From assembly GCF_024029775.1 (NCBI RefSeq), contig NZ_CP097122.1, positions 1,055,001-1,119,000 on the forward strand: 64,000 nt of DNA, written 5' to 3'. This document shows positions 34,204 to 43,729 of this stretch, in pieces (within the stretch, counting starts at the first letter, position 1; each line of letters begins with the position of its first letter). A program made the translations under genes and the position numbers. Below the pieces are notes generated by a model that searched no databases, had not been told where the DNA came from, and saw only the letters and a program-made list of their open reading frames with translations. The DNA is from Fructobacillus americanaquae (GTDB lineage: Bacteria; Bacillota; Bacilli; Lactobacillales; Lactobacillaceae).

Positions 34204-34234
34204 AGTTGAAAAAATGAAACGAGGTGACCAAGAG

Positions 34235-35761
34235 TTGAAACAATTAGACCTAAAGCAATATGGCCAAGAATATCCCTTCCTGCCAGTGATTGTTAGCAAA
34301 AGAATCAGTAATTTTGACCCAGAATTGCTCATGCAGGAACTGGGGACAACCAAGAATCAGACGATGATCTTTCAACGCGAGGGTGTGACCACTTTTTTCC
34401 TCTCACTTGAGCAAACGATTACCGGTCGTGATGGCCAAATCCAAGTAATGAGTGCCGATGGTGCGGTCGAAACCGCCCAGGGTGATCCAATTGCCTTTTT
34501 AAATCAGCTTTATCACCAGTATCAAATTCCCAAGGTGACAGACGCCATCCCCTTTGTGGCCGGACTAATGGGCTATTTTGCTTATGATTTTGTCCGTTAC
34601 CATCCTGATGTTCACTTAGCGCCAGCCCAAGACGATCTTGGTTTAGCGGACTTCGAATTATTTTTACCAAAGGTGGTTGCCAATTATCGTCACGAGACCA
34701 AGGAATTGATTTTAAGCCAAACGGTACCGTCCGAAAGGTTGTCGACCGACTTCGATCAGGTTCAACAAAAGTTAAATGATTTGGCGAACCGGGCTGGTGA
34801 AATGATGGACCAAATTCAGGAAAATGATTTGGCAACTGCCGAGCTGGAAAACCAGGTTAGCTCAAATCAAGAGCTGCTTCAGGGTGATGAGGCCAAAAGC
34901 CAGTCAGCACTAACTTTTACCAATCAATTGACGCGGACAGCCTTCAGCGATCGGGTTCAAAAAACGAAAGAACATATTCATGCTGGTGATATCTTTCAGC
35001 TGATTTTATCCAATCCTTACCTGGCGAAAACTAATAATCAGCAACTCTTGCTGGGTGTTTTTACCAGGTTACAGGGTGGGCCCCAATCACCCTACCAATT
35101 CTACTTTTATAACGGTGACTACCAAGCAACCGGTGCCTCACCAGAAACCTTAATTAAAAAGACCGGGGACCGATTGTTCTCATATCCGCTAGCGGGTACG
35201 AGACGGCGGGGGAAAACAGCAGAAGAGGACCAATTTTTTGCCCAGGAACTGCAGCACAGCGAAAAAGAACTCGCGGAGCACAATATGCTAGTTGATTTGG
35301 GTCGCAATGATTTGGGTCGAGTGAGCCAATTTGGCACGGTCGCCGTTACGAAGCTGCGCCACCTGCTTTATTTTCTAAATGTGATGCACCTTGGCTCAAC
35401 AATTGAAAGCCAAGTTCAGACTGATTTAACTCCCATCGACATTCTAAAAGCAACCTTGCCAGCGGGAACGTTATCCGGAGCACCTAAGATTTCGGCCATG
35501 CAGATTATCAATCAGTTGGAGAACCGCAAGCGTGGCATTTACGGTGGTGGTATTGGAACGATTGGTTTTGATGGCGACCTCGACTTCAGTATTGGGATTC
35601 GCTTAGCCTACCAAAAAAAGCAAAACCTGGTCGTCCAGGCCGGTGCTGGGATTGTGGCCGATAGCAGCCCAGCGGAAGAGTACCGAGAATTTGAAAATAA
35701 AAGCCGGTTAATGTTGGATTTGGTTACAAAGGAGGCGGCATCCGATGCTATTACTAATTGA
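34235..35761 (+). CDS. trpE: Anthranilate synthase component I
   Basis: Makes anthranilate from chorismate, with TrpG supplying ammonia. I chose the TTG at 34235 because GAGGTGA lies 7-8 bases before it. The earlier in-frame ATG at 34214 lies right after the terminator T-run without a ribosome-binding site. This gives 508 residues. The catalytic domain shows IFQLILSNPY, GASPETLIK, PLAGTRRRG, ELAEHNMLVDLGRNDLGRV, PAGTLSGAPK and IGIRLAY. The N-terminal Trp-feedback motif LLES is not recognisable; IFQREG stands at the expected place. It overlaps trpG by 17 bases. Confidence 0.95.
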   Translation: MKQLDLKQYGQEYPFLPVIVSKRISNFDPELLMQELGTTKNQTMIFQREGVTTFFLSLEQTITGRDGQIQVMSADGAVETAQGDPIAFLNQLYHQYQIPKVTDAIPFVAGLMGYFAYDFVRYHPDVHLAPAQDDLGLADFELFLPKVVANYRHETKELILSQTVPSERLSTDFDQVQQKLNDLANRAGEMMDQIQENDLATAELENQVSSNQELLQGDEAKSQSALTFTNQLTRTAFSDRVQKTKEHIHAGDIFQLILSNPYLAKTNNQQLLLGVFTRLQGGPQSPYQFYFYNGDYQATGASPETLIKKTGDRLFSYPLAGTRRRGKTAEEDQFFAQELQHSEKELAEHNMLVDLGRNDLGRVSQFGTVAVTKLRHLLYFLNVMHLGSTIESQVQTDLTPIDILKATLPAGTLSGAPKISAMQIINQLENRKRGIYGGGIGTIGFDGDLDFSIGIRLAYQKKQNLVVQAGAGIVADSSPAEEYREFENKSRLMLDLVTKEAASDAITN

Positions 35762-36344
35762 TAATTATGACAGCTTTACCTATAACCTCTACCAGGAAAT
35801 TGGCAAGTTGACCAAGCAGACCATCAAGGTGGTTAAAAATGATCAGGTAAGAGTTGAGGACCTAGATGAACCAACGTTAATGGGACTGATTTTATCACCG
35901 GGACCGGGTCGGCCAAATCAGGCCGGGAACCTCAATGCCGTTCTGGCAGCTGCTATCGGTCGGGTACCTGTTCTTGGTGTTTGCCTTGGCCATCAGGCAA
36001 TTGGCGAGGTCTATGGTGCCAAGATTGTTACGGCCCCGTTGATGCACGGGAAGACCAGCCTGATTCACCAGCAGGGAAAGCAGTTGTCGGGTATCTTAGC
36101 CGGGTGCCCGACCACTTTTACAGTTGGACGCTACCATTCCTTGATGATTGATCCAGCCACCATTCCCAATCACTTAACCGTGACCGCCCAGGCCGACGAT
36201 GGGACCGTTCAGGCAGTTGCCGATGAAGAAAACTACGTTTACGGAGTCGAATTTCACCCCGAATCGATTATGACGGACCAAGCGGCCGCCAAACAAATTT
36301 TTACTAATTTTTTAGCTTATACGGGAGAGAGCAACCATGATTAA
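35745..36344 (+). CDS. trpG: Anthranilate synthase glutamine amidotransferase
   Basis: Hydrolyses glutamine to feed ammonia to TrpE. The 199-residue class-I amidotransferase has LSPGPGRP (about 47-54), the nucleophile Cys in VLGVCLGHQAIG (about 75-86) and the His/Glu pair in YGVEFHPESI (about 166-175). It starts inside the 3' end of trpE and overlaps trpD by 8 bases. Its role could be shared with p-aminobenzoate synthesis, as in Bacillus, but no pabB is seen here. Confidence 0.94.
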   Translation: MLLLIDNYDSFTYNLYQEIGKLTKQTIKVVKNDQVRVEDLDEPTLMGLILSPGPGRPNQAGNLNAVLAAAIGRVPVLGVCLGHQAIGEVYGAKIVTAPLMHGKTSLIHQQGKQLSGILAGCPTTFTVGRYHSLMIDPATIPNHLTVTAQADDGTVQAVADEENYVYGVEFHPESIMTDQAAAKQIFTNFLAYTGESNHD

Positions 36345-37350
36345 ACCAGCCATTCAAAAAGTCAGCCAACAGCAAAACTTAACCTTCGATGAGTCAGCCG
36401 AGGTTATTAGTGAGATTATGACCGGCCAAGCAGAAGAAAATCAGATTGCCGCTTTTTTGACGGCATTAACAGCCAAGGGGGAAACGGCCGCTGAAATTGC
36501 TGGGGCAGCCCAAGCAATGCGGCAAGCGGCCCTGGAATTTCCTAAACAAGCAGCGGCCCTGGACATCGTTGGTACCGGCGGTGACCATTCTAATTCCTTT
36601 AACATTTCGTCGACGGCGGGTTTGGTCATTGCTAGTCTTGGTTATGATGTGGTCAAGCACGGGAACCGCGCTGCTTCTTCAAAAAGTGGTGCTGCCGATG
36701 TTCTCGAGGCCCTGGGATTTCCAATTAACCAGGAGGTTGGCCAGGCCGAGCAGCTACTAAAAGATCAGCACTTTACCTTTCTTTTTGCCCAAAAGTACCA
36801 TCAAGCAATGAGGTATGTTGCCCCTGTTCGCCGCAGTTTGGGCATCCCAACCATTTTTAATGTTTTAGGTCCCTTGGCCAATCCAGCCGAACCAAAGCAA
36901 ATGGTTTTGGGTGTCTATGATGGGGCGCTGTTGGAACCGATGGCTCAGGTTTTGCACCAACTCGGTGTACAGTCAGCCAATATTTTGTATGGAACGGATG
37001 GCCTCGATGAAGCTTCAATCTCAGCACCAACTAAGTTAGTACGATTGCGGGGTGATAAGGTTCAGTTCCAAACGATTATCCCAGAGGAGTTTGGCTTGAA
37101 GCGGGCAACCAAAGAAGAAATTGTGGGCGGAACAGCCCAGGAGAATGCAGCCATTACTCGGACTATCTTAGCCGGTGAAGAACGGGGAGCCAAGCATGAT
37201 ATCGTGGTTTTAAATGCGGCCATTGGCCTCAATGCCGTCAATCCAGCTATCTCGATTGAACAGGGGGTGATATTAGCACAGGAGGCCCTCGATAGTGGTC
37301 GGGTAGCTGATTTGCTTGCAAGGATAAGCACTGCGGAGGCCGTTGAATGA
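36337..37350 (+). CDS. trpD: Anthranilate phosphoribosyltransferase
   Basis: Transfers phosphoribosyl from PRPP to anthranilate. The 337-residue protein has the PRPP-binding DIVGTGGDHSNSFNISS (about 80-96), KHGNRAASSKSGAADVLEALG (about 109-129) and HQAMRYVAPVRRSLG with the anthranilate-contacting Arg residues. GPLANPA is the second family motif. It overlaps trpG by 8 bases and trpC by 4. Confidence 0.95.
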   Translation: MIKPAIQKVSQQQNLTFDESAEVISEIMTGQAEENQIAAFLTALTAKGETAAEIAGAAQAMRQAALEFPKQAAALDIVGTGGDHSNSFNISSTAGLVIASLGYDVVKHGNRAASSKSGAADVLEALGFPINQEVGQAEQLLKDQHFTFLFAQKYHQAMRYVAPVRRSLGIPTIFNVLGPLANPAEPKQMVLGVYDGALLEPMAQVLHQLGVQSANILYGTDGLDEASISAPTKLVRLRGDKVQFQTIIPEEFGLKRATKEEIVGGTAQENAAITRTILAGEERGAKHDIVVLNAAIGLNAVNPAISIEQGVILAQEALDSGRVADLLARISTAEAVE

Positions 37351-38138
37351 TTTTAGATGATTTAGTGGCCGCCACGAAAAGCCGGCTAGTAAAAGAAAAA
37401 GTAGCGGTGTCATTAGCGACTTTGAAAGCTCAGACAGAGGCTCTGCCGGTGATTGACCCGCAAGCTGTTTACGACCGTTTTCTAGCACCAGGGATTCACG
37501 TGATTGCCGAGGTCAAGAAAGCCTCACCCTCCAGGGGTTTGATTGCGGTTGATTTTCCTTATCAAGAAATTGCTCAAACCTATGATCAAGCCGGCGTAAC
37601 GGCCATTTCTGTCTTAACCGAGCCGGATTACTTTTTGGGCAAATTAGACTATTTGGCTGAGATTGCGGCCAAGGTAACCGTTCCAGTTTTGCGAAAGGAC
37701 TTTGTCATCGACCCCTACATGATTTATCAGGCAAAGGTTGCGGGCGCAAAAATTATTTTGCTGATTGTGGCGATTTTATCTCCGCTAGACTTGCAAGTCT
37801 ATTTGAACTTGGCTGAGAGTCTGGGACTGGCCGTGTTAGTCGAGGCACATGATGCAGATGAAATTAGTCGAGCGCTGGCCGTTGGTGCCAAGCTGATTGG
37901 GGTTAATAATCGCAATTTAAAGGATTTTACAGTCTCCTTTGATAACAGCCAGCGGCTCTTTAATTTGGTGCCCGATTCTGTTGCCTTTATTGCCGAAAGT
38001 GGCGTGCAAAGTCCGGCAGATATTGCACACCTACAATCCTTAGGAATCAATGGTGTGCTGATCGGAGAGGCCTTGATGAAGGCGGCTAGTCCAAAAGCTT
38101 TCATTGAAGCCGGATTGGGGGAGCCAACCCATGACTAA
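37347..38138 (+). CDS. trpC: Indole-3-glycerol phosphate synthase
   Basis: Closes the indole ring from CdRP. The 263-residue TIM barrel has IAEVKKASPSRG (catalytic Lys in EVKKASPS), VLTEPDYFLG, VLRKDFVIDPYMIYQAK (second Lys), VEAHD, GVNNRNLKDF and FIAESGVQ. All core residues are present. It overlaps trpF by 8 bases. Confidence 0.95.
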   Translation: MILDDLVAATKSRLVKEKVAVSLATLKAQTEALPVIDPQAVYDRFLAPGIHVIAEVKKASPSRGLIAVDFPYQEIAQTYDQAGVTAISVLTEPDYFLGKLDYLAEIAAKVTVPVLRKDFVIDPYMIYQAKVAGAKIILLIVAILSPLDLQVYLNLAESLGLAVLVEAHDADEISRALAVGAKLIGVNNRNLKDFTVSFDNSQRLFNLVPDSVAFIAESGVQSPADIAHLQSLGINGVLIGEALMKAASPKAFIEAGLGEPTHD

Positions 38139-38856
38139 GATTAAAATTTGTGGCTTGATGACTAAAAAAGAGGCCCTGATGGCCAACGAGGCCCGCCCTG
38201 ATTTTGTAGGAGTCGTCTTTGCTCCAGGTCGCCACCAGGTTACGAAAGCGGAAGCTTTAGTAGTGCGCACGACGCTTTATGAGTCGATTCCATTGGTTGG
38301 TGTCTTTGTTGCTGAACCGGTGGAAATGATTTTGGAATTGGTTGAAATGGGGACGATTCAGCTGATTCAGCTCCATGGCCGGCGACCAATTGACGAGGTC
38401 CGGCGGTTGGAAATGGCAGGCGTACCAATTATCCAAGCCCTGGTGGGTGATGATGCCATTGACCAGGCCGAGAGTTGGCAAAATCAGCTTCGGTGGTGTC
38501 GGCCACAAGCAGACAATGGCGGTTTGGAAGAAGGTCTAAATCGCAATCGGCAGTTAGCCAATTTTAGTGGCAGTTTGCAAGAACAATCAGTTAGTAATTT
38601 TGACCTAATTGATTTTTTAATGGTTGATGCTGGTGCTGGCTCTGGTCAACGATTAGATTGGCAGCGGTTAGCTGGTTTGGCCCCGAACCACCTATTTGTG
38701 GCTGGCGGGATTCGCCCCGATAATTTAAGCGATTTACTGCAGGTTTATCAGCCTGCTGGCGTTGATGTGAGTACTGGGGCGGAAACCAACCGGCATAAAG
38801 ACCTAAAAAAGATGTTGGCACTGGTAGCCATTGCCCATCAAGAGGAGAGAAAGTAA
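38131..38856 (+). CDS. trpF: Phosphoribosylanthranilate isomerase, with insertion
   Basis: Amadori rearrangement of PRA to CdRP. I chose the ATG at 38131 ([15 protein letters not shown]), the family start with catalytic Cys7. The general acid Asp166 lies in [16 protein letters not shown]. The protein has 241 residues against about 200-210 in most species. The excess is an extra polar segment at about residues 116-156, including [19 protein letters not shown] and LQEQSVS, inserted before the strand carrying the catalytic Asp. The C-terminal phosphate site ([18 protein letters not shown]) is normal. Confidence 0.93.
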   Translation: MTKIKICGLMTKKEALMANEARPDFVGVVFAPGRHQVTKAEALVVRTTLYESIPLVGVFVAEPVEMILELVEMGTIQLIQLHGRRPIDEVRRLEMAGVPIIQALVGDDAIDQAESWQNQLRWCRPQADNGGLEEGLNRNRQLANFSGSLQEQSVSNFDLIDFLMVDAGAGSGQRLDWQRLAGLAPNHLFVAGGIRPDNLSDLLQVYQPAGVDVSTGAETNRHKDLKKMLALVAIAHQEERK

Positions 38857-40064
38857 TGGAAGCAGAATACAAGACAAAGAAGCAGGATGGTCGGTTTTTA
38901 GAGTATGGCGGCCAATATGTACCGGAAACTTTGATGAATGAGTTAAATAAGTTGGCTGCAGTTTACCAGGAAGCCCAGGCCGACCCTGATTTTCAGGCGG
39001 AATTGGCTGACCTATTGGCTAATTATGCCAACCGACCATCGTTGTTGTACTATGCCAAAAACATGACGGCTGACCTTGGTGGCGCCCAAATTTATTTTAA
39101 ACGTGAGGATTTGAACCACACGGGGGCCCATAAGATTAACAATGTCATTGGCCAGGCACTGTTAGCTAAGAAAATGGGCAAGAAACGCTTAATAGCCGAA
39201 ACAGGAGCGGGACAACACGGGGTAGCAACGGCTACGATTGCTGCCTTGTTTGGTCTGGAGTGCGAAGTCTTTATGGGCAAGGAGGACACGGATCGCCAAC
39301 GGTTGAATGTTTATCGGATGGAACTCCTTGGGGCCAAAGTCCACGCCGTGACTTCCGGATCAATGGTGTTGAAGGATGCCATTAATGCTGCCTTGCAGGA
39401 CTTTGCGGCCCGGCCTGAGGATACGTTTTATGTGATGGGTTCGGCCACCGGCCCCCATCCTTATCCGGAGATAGTCCGTGATTTTCAAAGTGTGATCAGC
39501 CAGGAATCCAAGCAACAAATTCAAGACCAATTGGGACGTTTGCCCGATAAGGTCATCGCCTGCGTTGGTGGCGGATCCAATGCCATTGGTAGTTTTGCCC
39601 ATTATATTAACCATGCTGAAGTTGAGTTGATTGGGGTAGAAGCAGCCGGCAAGGGCGTTGATACTGATTTGACGGCGGCTACTATCGAAAAGGGTCGCTT
39701 AGGTGTCTTTCACGGCATGAAGTCACTCTTTTTGCAAAATGATAGTGGCCAAATCAATCCGGTCTATTCGATTTCGGCTGGGCTCGATTACCCGGGTGTT
39801 GGGCCAGAACACGCAGCATTAGCAGCCGAGCACCGTGCCCAATACGTCGGTATTACAGATGATGAGGCCGTGGCTGCCTTTGAATACATTGCCAAGCAAG
39901 AGGGGATTATTGCCGCTATTGAAAGCTGTCATGCTGTGGCCTATGTGCAAAAATTAGCGCCAACGTTACCTAAGGACCAGGTCATTGTCTGCACACTATC
40001 TGGCCGGGGGGACAAGGATGTTGCCGCAATTGCCAAGTACCGGGGGGTTGAAATTCATGAGTAA
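38856..40064 (+). CDS. trpB: Tryptophan synthase beta chain
   Basis: PLP enzyme joining indole and serine. The 402-residue length is standard for TrpB1. [14 protein letters not shown] holds the PLP Lys, [14 protein letters not shown] the carboxylate loop with the catalytic Glu, and [12 protein letters not shown] the PLP phosphate loop. [10 protein letters not shown] closes the family. The ATG shares one base with the trpF stop. It overlaps trpA by 8 bases. Confidence 0.96.
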   Translation: MEAEYKTKKQDGRFLEYGGQYVPETLMNELNKLAAVYQEAQADPDFQAELADLLANYANRPSLLYYAKNMTADLGGAQIYFKREDLNHTGAHKINNVIGQALLAKKMGKKRLIAETGAGQHGVATATIAALFGLECEVFMGKEDTDRQRLNVYRMELLGAKVHAVTSGSMVLKDAINAALQDFAARPEDTFYVMGSATGPHPYPEIVRDFQSVISQESKQQIQDQLGRLPDKVIACVGGGSNAIGSFAHYINHAEVELIGVEAAGKGVDTDLTAATIEKGRLGVFHGMKSLFLQNDSGQINPVYSISAGLDYPGVGPEHAALAAEHRAQYVGITDDEAVAAFEYIAKQEGIIAAIESCHAVAYVQKLAPTLPKDQVIVCTLSGRGDKDVAAIAKYRGVEIHE

Positions 40065-40854
40065 AATTAGTCAAAGCTTTACGAATCATAAAAATTTTAT
40101 TGCCTTCGTCACCGCCAATGATCCTGACATGGAGACGACTGTGAAAAATGTCGTGGCTTTGGCAAAGGGCGGGGCCGATATTGTTGAAATTGGCATTCCT
40201 TTTTCGGATCCAGTCGCCGACGGTCCCGTTATTCAAGCGGCCGATTTGCGGGCTTTGCGTGACCCTGATTTACCAATTGAAGTGATTTTTACGGCGGTGA
40301 AGGAAATTTGTCTGCAAACAGCGGTGCCTCTGGTTTTCTTGGTGTACCTGAACGTTGTTCTCCAGTATGGCTATGAACGTTTTACCGCCGACTGTGAAAA
40401 ATTCGGTGTCGATGGCCTGATTATCCCCGATTTGCCCTATGAAGAACGAGGAGAGTTAGTTTCTTTTACTGACAAGCATGGGCTGGATTTGATTCCGTTG
40501 ATTACAGTGACGTCTGGTGAGCGCATTGCGCTGATTGCCAAAGAGGCGACCGGTTTCATCTACTTGGTTTCTTCTTTAGGCGTAACGGGAACCCGTGAAT
40601 CCTTTGCTGCTAATTTAGCAGAAGTTGTCGGGCAAATTAAAGCGGTCACGAATGTGCCGGTGGCTATTGGCTTTGGTGTACATACCGCTGACCAGGCCCA
40701 GGCAATGGCTGATTTGGCCGATGGGGTTATTATTGGCTCAGCCTGCGTCCAGATTGTCGCTGAAAATGGTCACAAAGCACCAGCAAAGTTACAGGCGTAC
40801 GCTAAAGAAATCAGCGCTGCTGTTGATGGTGTGTCGGTTGGGAATGCTGAATGA
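40057..40854 (+). CDS. trpA: Tryptophan synthase alpha chain
   Basis: Cleaves indole-3-glycerol phosphate to indole for TrpB. I chose the ATG at 40057 ([19 protein letters not shown]), which overlaps the trpB stop in the operon's usual way and gives 265 residues. The catalytic Glu lies in [17 protein letters not shown] and the catalytic Asp in [29 protein letters not shown] and GFGVHTADQ form the phosphate site. Last gene of trpEGDCFBA. Confidence 0.95.
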   Translation: MSKISQSFTNHKNFIAFVTANDPDMETTVKNVVALAKGGADIVEIGIPFSDPVADGPVIQAADLRALRDPDLPIEVIFTAVKEICLQTAVPLVFLVYLNVVLQYGYERFTADCEKFGVDGLIIPDLPYEERGELVSFTDKHGLDLIPLITVTSGERIALIAKEATGFIYLVSSLGVTGTRESFAANLAEVVGQIKAVTNVPVAIGFGVHTADQAQAMADLADGVIIGSACVQIVAENGHKAPAKLQAYAKEISAAVDGVSVGNAE

Positions 40855-41021
40855 ATTGGTCAAAATTGAGTGCCGTTACCAACAAGTAAAATGGCCTAGT
40901 GATTGCTACCAAGATTGAGGTTGTTGCTGGTGGTGCATTTCGCCTAACTTTTTTGACCAGCGCTTTGTCTGCTACTATTCGTGGAACAGTTTCGAATTTG
41001 ATTAAACAAAGTTGATTATAT

Positions 41022-41051
41022 TTGTTCTAATATTGAATTTCATGTTATACT
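41022..41051 (+). promoter_or_regulatory. Promoter of the TPP-riboswitch operon
   Basis: TATACT at 41046-41051 with TG one base upstream (extended -10), and a weak TTGTTC at 41022-41027. Confidence 0.65.
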
Positions 41052-41069
41052 GAAAAAAATTAATTAATT

Positions 41070-41157
41070 CGCAAGGGGAGCATCACGCTGAGATTAGACA
41101 GAAATGTCTTAGACCCTATGTACCTGATCTGGTTAATACCAGCGTAGGAATGCAACT
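41070..41157 (+). promoter_or_regulatory. TPP riboswitch (THI element)
   Basis: All conserved blocks are present in order: GGGGAGC, GCTGAGA, the variable P3a arm GACAGAAATGTC, ACCCT, then ACCTGATCTGGTTAATACCA and GCGTAGGAA. It should sense thiamin pyrophosphate. A terminator follows at 41200, so TPP is expected to stop transcription into the permease operon. Confidence 0.96.
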
Positions 41158-41199
41158 AATATTGATAACAAGGGGTCTTTTTTAGGACTTTTCGGTTGA

Positions 41200-41230
41200 G
41201 GTTGAATTCATCATGAATTCAACCTTTTTC
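41200..41230 (+). terminator. Riboswitch-controlled terminator
   Basis: GGTTGAATTCA pairs perfectly with TGAATTCAACC around TCA and is followed by five T, 43 bases after the aptamer. Confidence 0.88.
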
Positions 41231-41287
41231 TTTTGCTGGTAAAGACTGTTCAGGGTGGATTGATGAATTAAATTTTAGGAGAAAAAA

Positions 41288-42604
41288 ATGATTCAACAGA
41301 ACCATCAGCAGCAAGAAAGTTCCCCGGAAGAGATTCCATTGAGTACTAGTCAGACGATATTGATTAGTCTCCAACACATCTTTGTTTCCAATGTCTGGCT
41401 TGATCCGATTTTTGTTGCTTCAGCCGCGGGCCTCTCGTTAGCCTTGTCGACGAATTTGATTAGTGCCATTTTTTTGGCATCTGGTCTGGTAACGATTTTG
41501 CAGGCTTCAAAATTAGCACGGCTGCCGATTGTGCAAGGGCCTTCAGCGGCCTTTGATGCCCTCATGATTAGTGCTGGTAAAACTGGAGGTTTGCCAGCTG
41601 CCGGTGGTGCCGTCTTTCTCAGTGGCTTTATTGTTTTGCTGATGTCTTTATTTGGCTGGGTTCATCGCTTAGCTAAGAAATTGACACCTGCGATTAACGG
41701 GACCATTATTTTTTTGGTTGGCATTTCGCTTTCAAGTTTTACAATGTCAGAATTACTAGGAGGGACGCCTGGCACAAAAGGTTTTGCATCGCCAAACGTT
41801 CTTCTGGTGGCCGTTACAACCACTTTGATTGTCGTCTTAGGATCGTTGTTTGGCCGAGGTTACTGGCGCAAGTTTTCCTTTTTGCTGGCCCTTGTGGTTG
41901 GTAATCTTTTGGCGGCCAGCCTGGGGATGATTGACTTGTCAAGCGTGCAAAGTCAACCGTTTTTTGGCCTACCACGGTTGTTTCCTTATGGACTATTTCG
42001 TTTTAATTGGGCCATTTTTCTGACCTTCTTCATCGCTTATTTAGTGGCAGTGATTGAAGCTTTGGGCGTTTATGAAGCCTCTGCAGATGTTACCAAAGAA
42101 GAATTAAGTGCAAAGCGTATTAGTCGTGGAATTGCAGGTGAAGCGGGTGGCTCAATGCTTTCTTCTTTGATTGGCGGTTTTCCAACCACAGCTTTTGCCC
42201 AAAACTTAGGGTTCATGAAGTTGACGGGAGTGCATTCTCGTAAGCCCATTCTATTGGCCGGGGGATTACTAATTTTACTAGGATTTGTGCCCAAGTTTGC
42301 AGCAGTACTCGCTTTGACCCCAGCACCCGTTATCGGTGGGATGTTTTTGCCGGCAGCGGCAACCTTGTTAACGACGGGCTTTGCAACCCTGCAGAAGGCT
42401 GATAAAGGCGAAGCTACTCGGATGAGTATTGGTCTGTCTTTGTTGCTGGCCATTGCCCTGCCATCTTATGCAAAAGGATTTTCGGGTATTTATCAGTCGC
42501 TCTTTTCAAATAGTATTTTAGTCGGTGCTCTGTCGATTGTGACCCTGCATGTTCTATTAATTGTTGTACCAGGATTTTTTGGAGGGAAAAAGAACCATGA
42601 GTGA
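41288..42604 (+). CDS. NCS2-family nucleobase-type permease under TPP control
   Basis: A 438-residue transporter with about 12-14 membrane segments and the nucleobase-ascorbate (xanthine/uracil permease) fold. The QGPSAAFDALM stretch, the acidic VIEALGVYEASADVT (substrate-contacting Glu region, about 258-272) and GGFPTTAFAQNLGFMKLTGV (NAT signature region) are visible. Its relatives carry purines or pyrimidines. Control by a TPP riboswitch suggests that it imports a thiamin precursor, perhaps a pyrimidine related to HMP. That is inference. It overlaps the LuxE-like gene by 8 bases. Confidence 0.87.
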   Translation: MIQQNHQQQESSPEEIPLSTSQTILISLQHIFVSNVWLDPIFVASAAGLSLALSTNLISAIFLASGLVTILQASKLARLPIVQGPSAAFDALMISAGKTGGLPAAGGAVFLSGFIVLLMSLFGWVHRLAKKLTPAINGTIIFLVGISLSSFTMSELLGGTPGTKGFASPNVLLVAVTTTLIVVLGSLFGRGYWRKFSFLLALVVGNLLAASLGMIDLSSVQSQPFFGLPRLFPYGLFRFNWAIFLTFFIAYLVAVIEALGVYEASADVTKEELSAKRISRGIAGEAGGSMLSSLIGGFPTTAFAQNLGFMKLTGVHSRKPILLAGGLLILLGFVPKFAAVLALTPAPVIGGMFLPAAATLLTTGFATLQKADKGEATRMSIGLSLLLAIALPSYAKGFSGIYQSLFSNSILVGALSIVTLHVLLIVVPGFFGGKKNHE

Positions 42605-43718
42605 TTCGGTTGCTGCAATTCAAAAAGAAATTCTGAGTTTTATTGACCAACACCAAGTCATGGACGGCCACCATGAAAGTGATGAGGATTTCAATCAGTT
42701 GGCCCTCGATTTATTTCAATACCAATTTGACCATAATTTACCCTATAAAAAATATGCGCAACAACAACGAAAAAGTCCGCTAATGGTACATCGGTGGCAA
42801 GAAGTACCATTAATGCCGATTCAGGGATACAAGCAGTTAACGCTGTCGACAACGCCGATCACGGCGGGCGAAGCTGTTTTTATGTCAAGTGGGACAACGG
42901 ATAAGACCCACCGTAGCCATAGCTACCATCCGACTTTTGCTGTTTGGAATGAGTCAATGAAAGTATCTTTCAAGCAGTATGTCCTCCCGGACGTTGATCA
43001 AATCACTATTATTGGCCTATTTCCGGATGAAAAGCACCTTGACAATTCTTCTTTGGCTCATTATGTCAGTCGCGCCATTACCGAATTTGGTGACCAACAC
43101 AGCAGATCCTATGTCGATGCAGACGGGATTGATTATCAGGGAGTGGTCGCTGCTTTAACGGCGGCAGAAATTGATCACCGTCCCGTGATGCTGCTTGGCG
43201 CAAGTTTTTCCTACGTCCATTTTTTGGATTACCTACAAAAGCACCAGTTGGTCTTTCACCTGGCTGAAAAAAGTCGAATTTTTGATACCGGTGGTTTCAA
43301 GGGCCAATCGCGTCAAGTTAGCGAAGACCAGCTACTAGCTGATTTGGAAGCGGCCTTCGGTATTGGTCGTGACTATTATTTGAATATGTATGGCATGACG
43401 GAAATCAGTTCACAGTGCTATGACCAAAAATTGTGGCGGCTCAACCAGGGTTTGGACCTAATTTATAGTAAGCAAACACCAGCTTGGGTTCGCGTCAGGA
43501 TTTTAGATACCGATACCTTGGCGCCTGTTGCGCCCGGACAAAAAGGTGTCTTGGCCTATTATGACCTTTCGAACTGGAACTCATGCTTGGGCATCTTAAC
43601 GGAAGATTTAGCCGTACAGGATGACGTCGGCTTTACTTTGCTTGGTCGGATTGCTGGGGCGGAGTCAAAGGGGTGCTCAATTTCTGTTGATCAACTACTG
43701 CAAGCCAATCAAGCATGA
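42597..43718 (+). CDS. LuxE-like acyl-activating enzyme (acyl-protein synthetase family)
   Basis: A 373-residue member of the LuxE family, an adenylate-forming enzyme that activates a carboxylic acid with ATP and hands it on as a thioester. The FMSSGTTDKTHRSH segment (about 98-111) is the ATP/phosphate loop, and LNMYGMTEISSQCY the A5-like motif. The C-terminal GAESKGCSISVDQLL places the acyl-acceptor Cys at about 360, matching the acylated Cys near the LuxE end. The ATG at 42597 has GGAGGG before it. No luciferase genes are present, so it does not serve light emission. Its probable partner is the LuxC-like reductase directly downstream. Confidence 0.85.
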   Translation: MSDSVAAIQKEILSFIDQHQVMDGHHESDEDFNQLALDLFQYQFDHNLPYKKYAQQQRKSPLMVHRWQEVPLMPIQGYKQLTLSTTPITAGEAVFMSSGTTDKTHRSHSYHPTFAVWNESMKVSFKQYVLPDVDQITIIGLFPDEKHLDNSSLAHYVSRAITEFGDQHSRSYVDADGIDYQGVVAALTAAEIDHRPVMLLGASFSYVHFLDYLQKHQLVFHLAEKSRIFDTGGFKGQSRQVSEDQLLADLEAAFGIGRDYYLNMYGMTEISSQCYDQKLWRLNQGLDLIYSKQTPAWVRVRILDTDTLAPVAPGQKGVLAYYDLSNWNSCLGILTEDLAVQDDVGFTLLGRIAGAESKGCSISVDQLLQANQA

Positions 43719-43729
43719 AAGAGGATACA

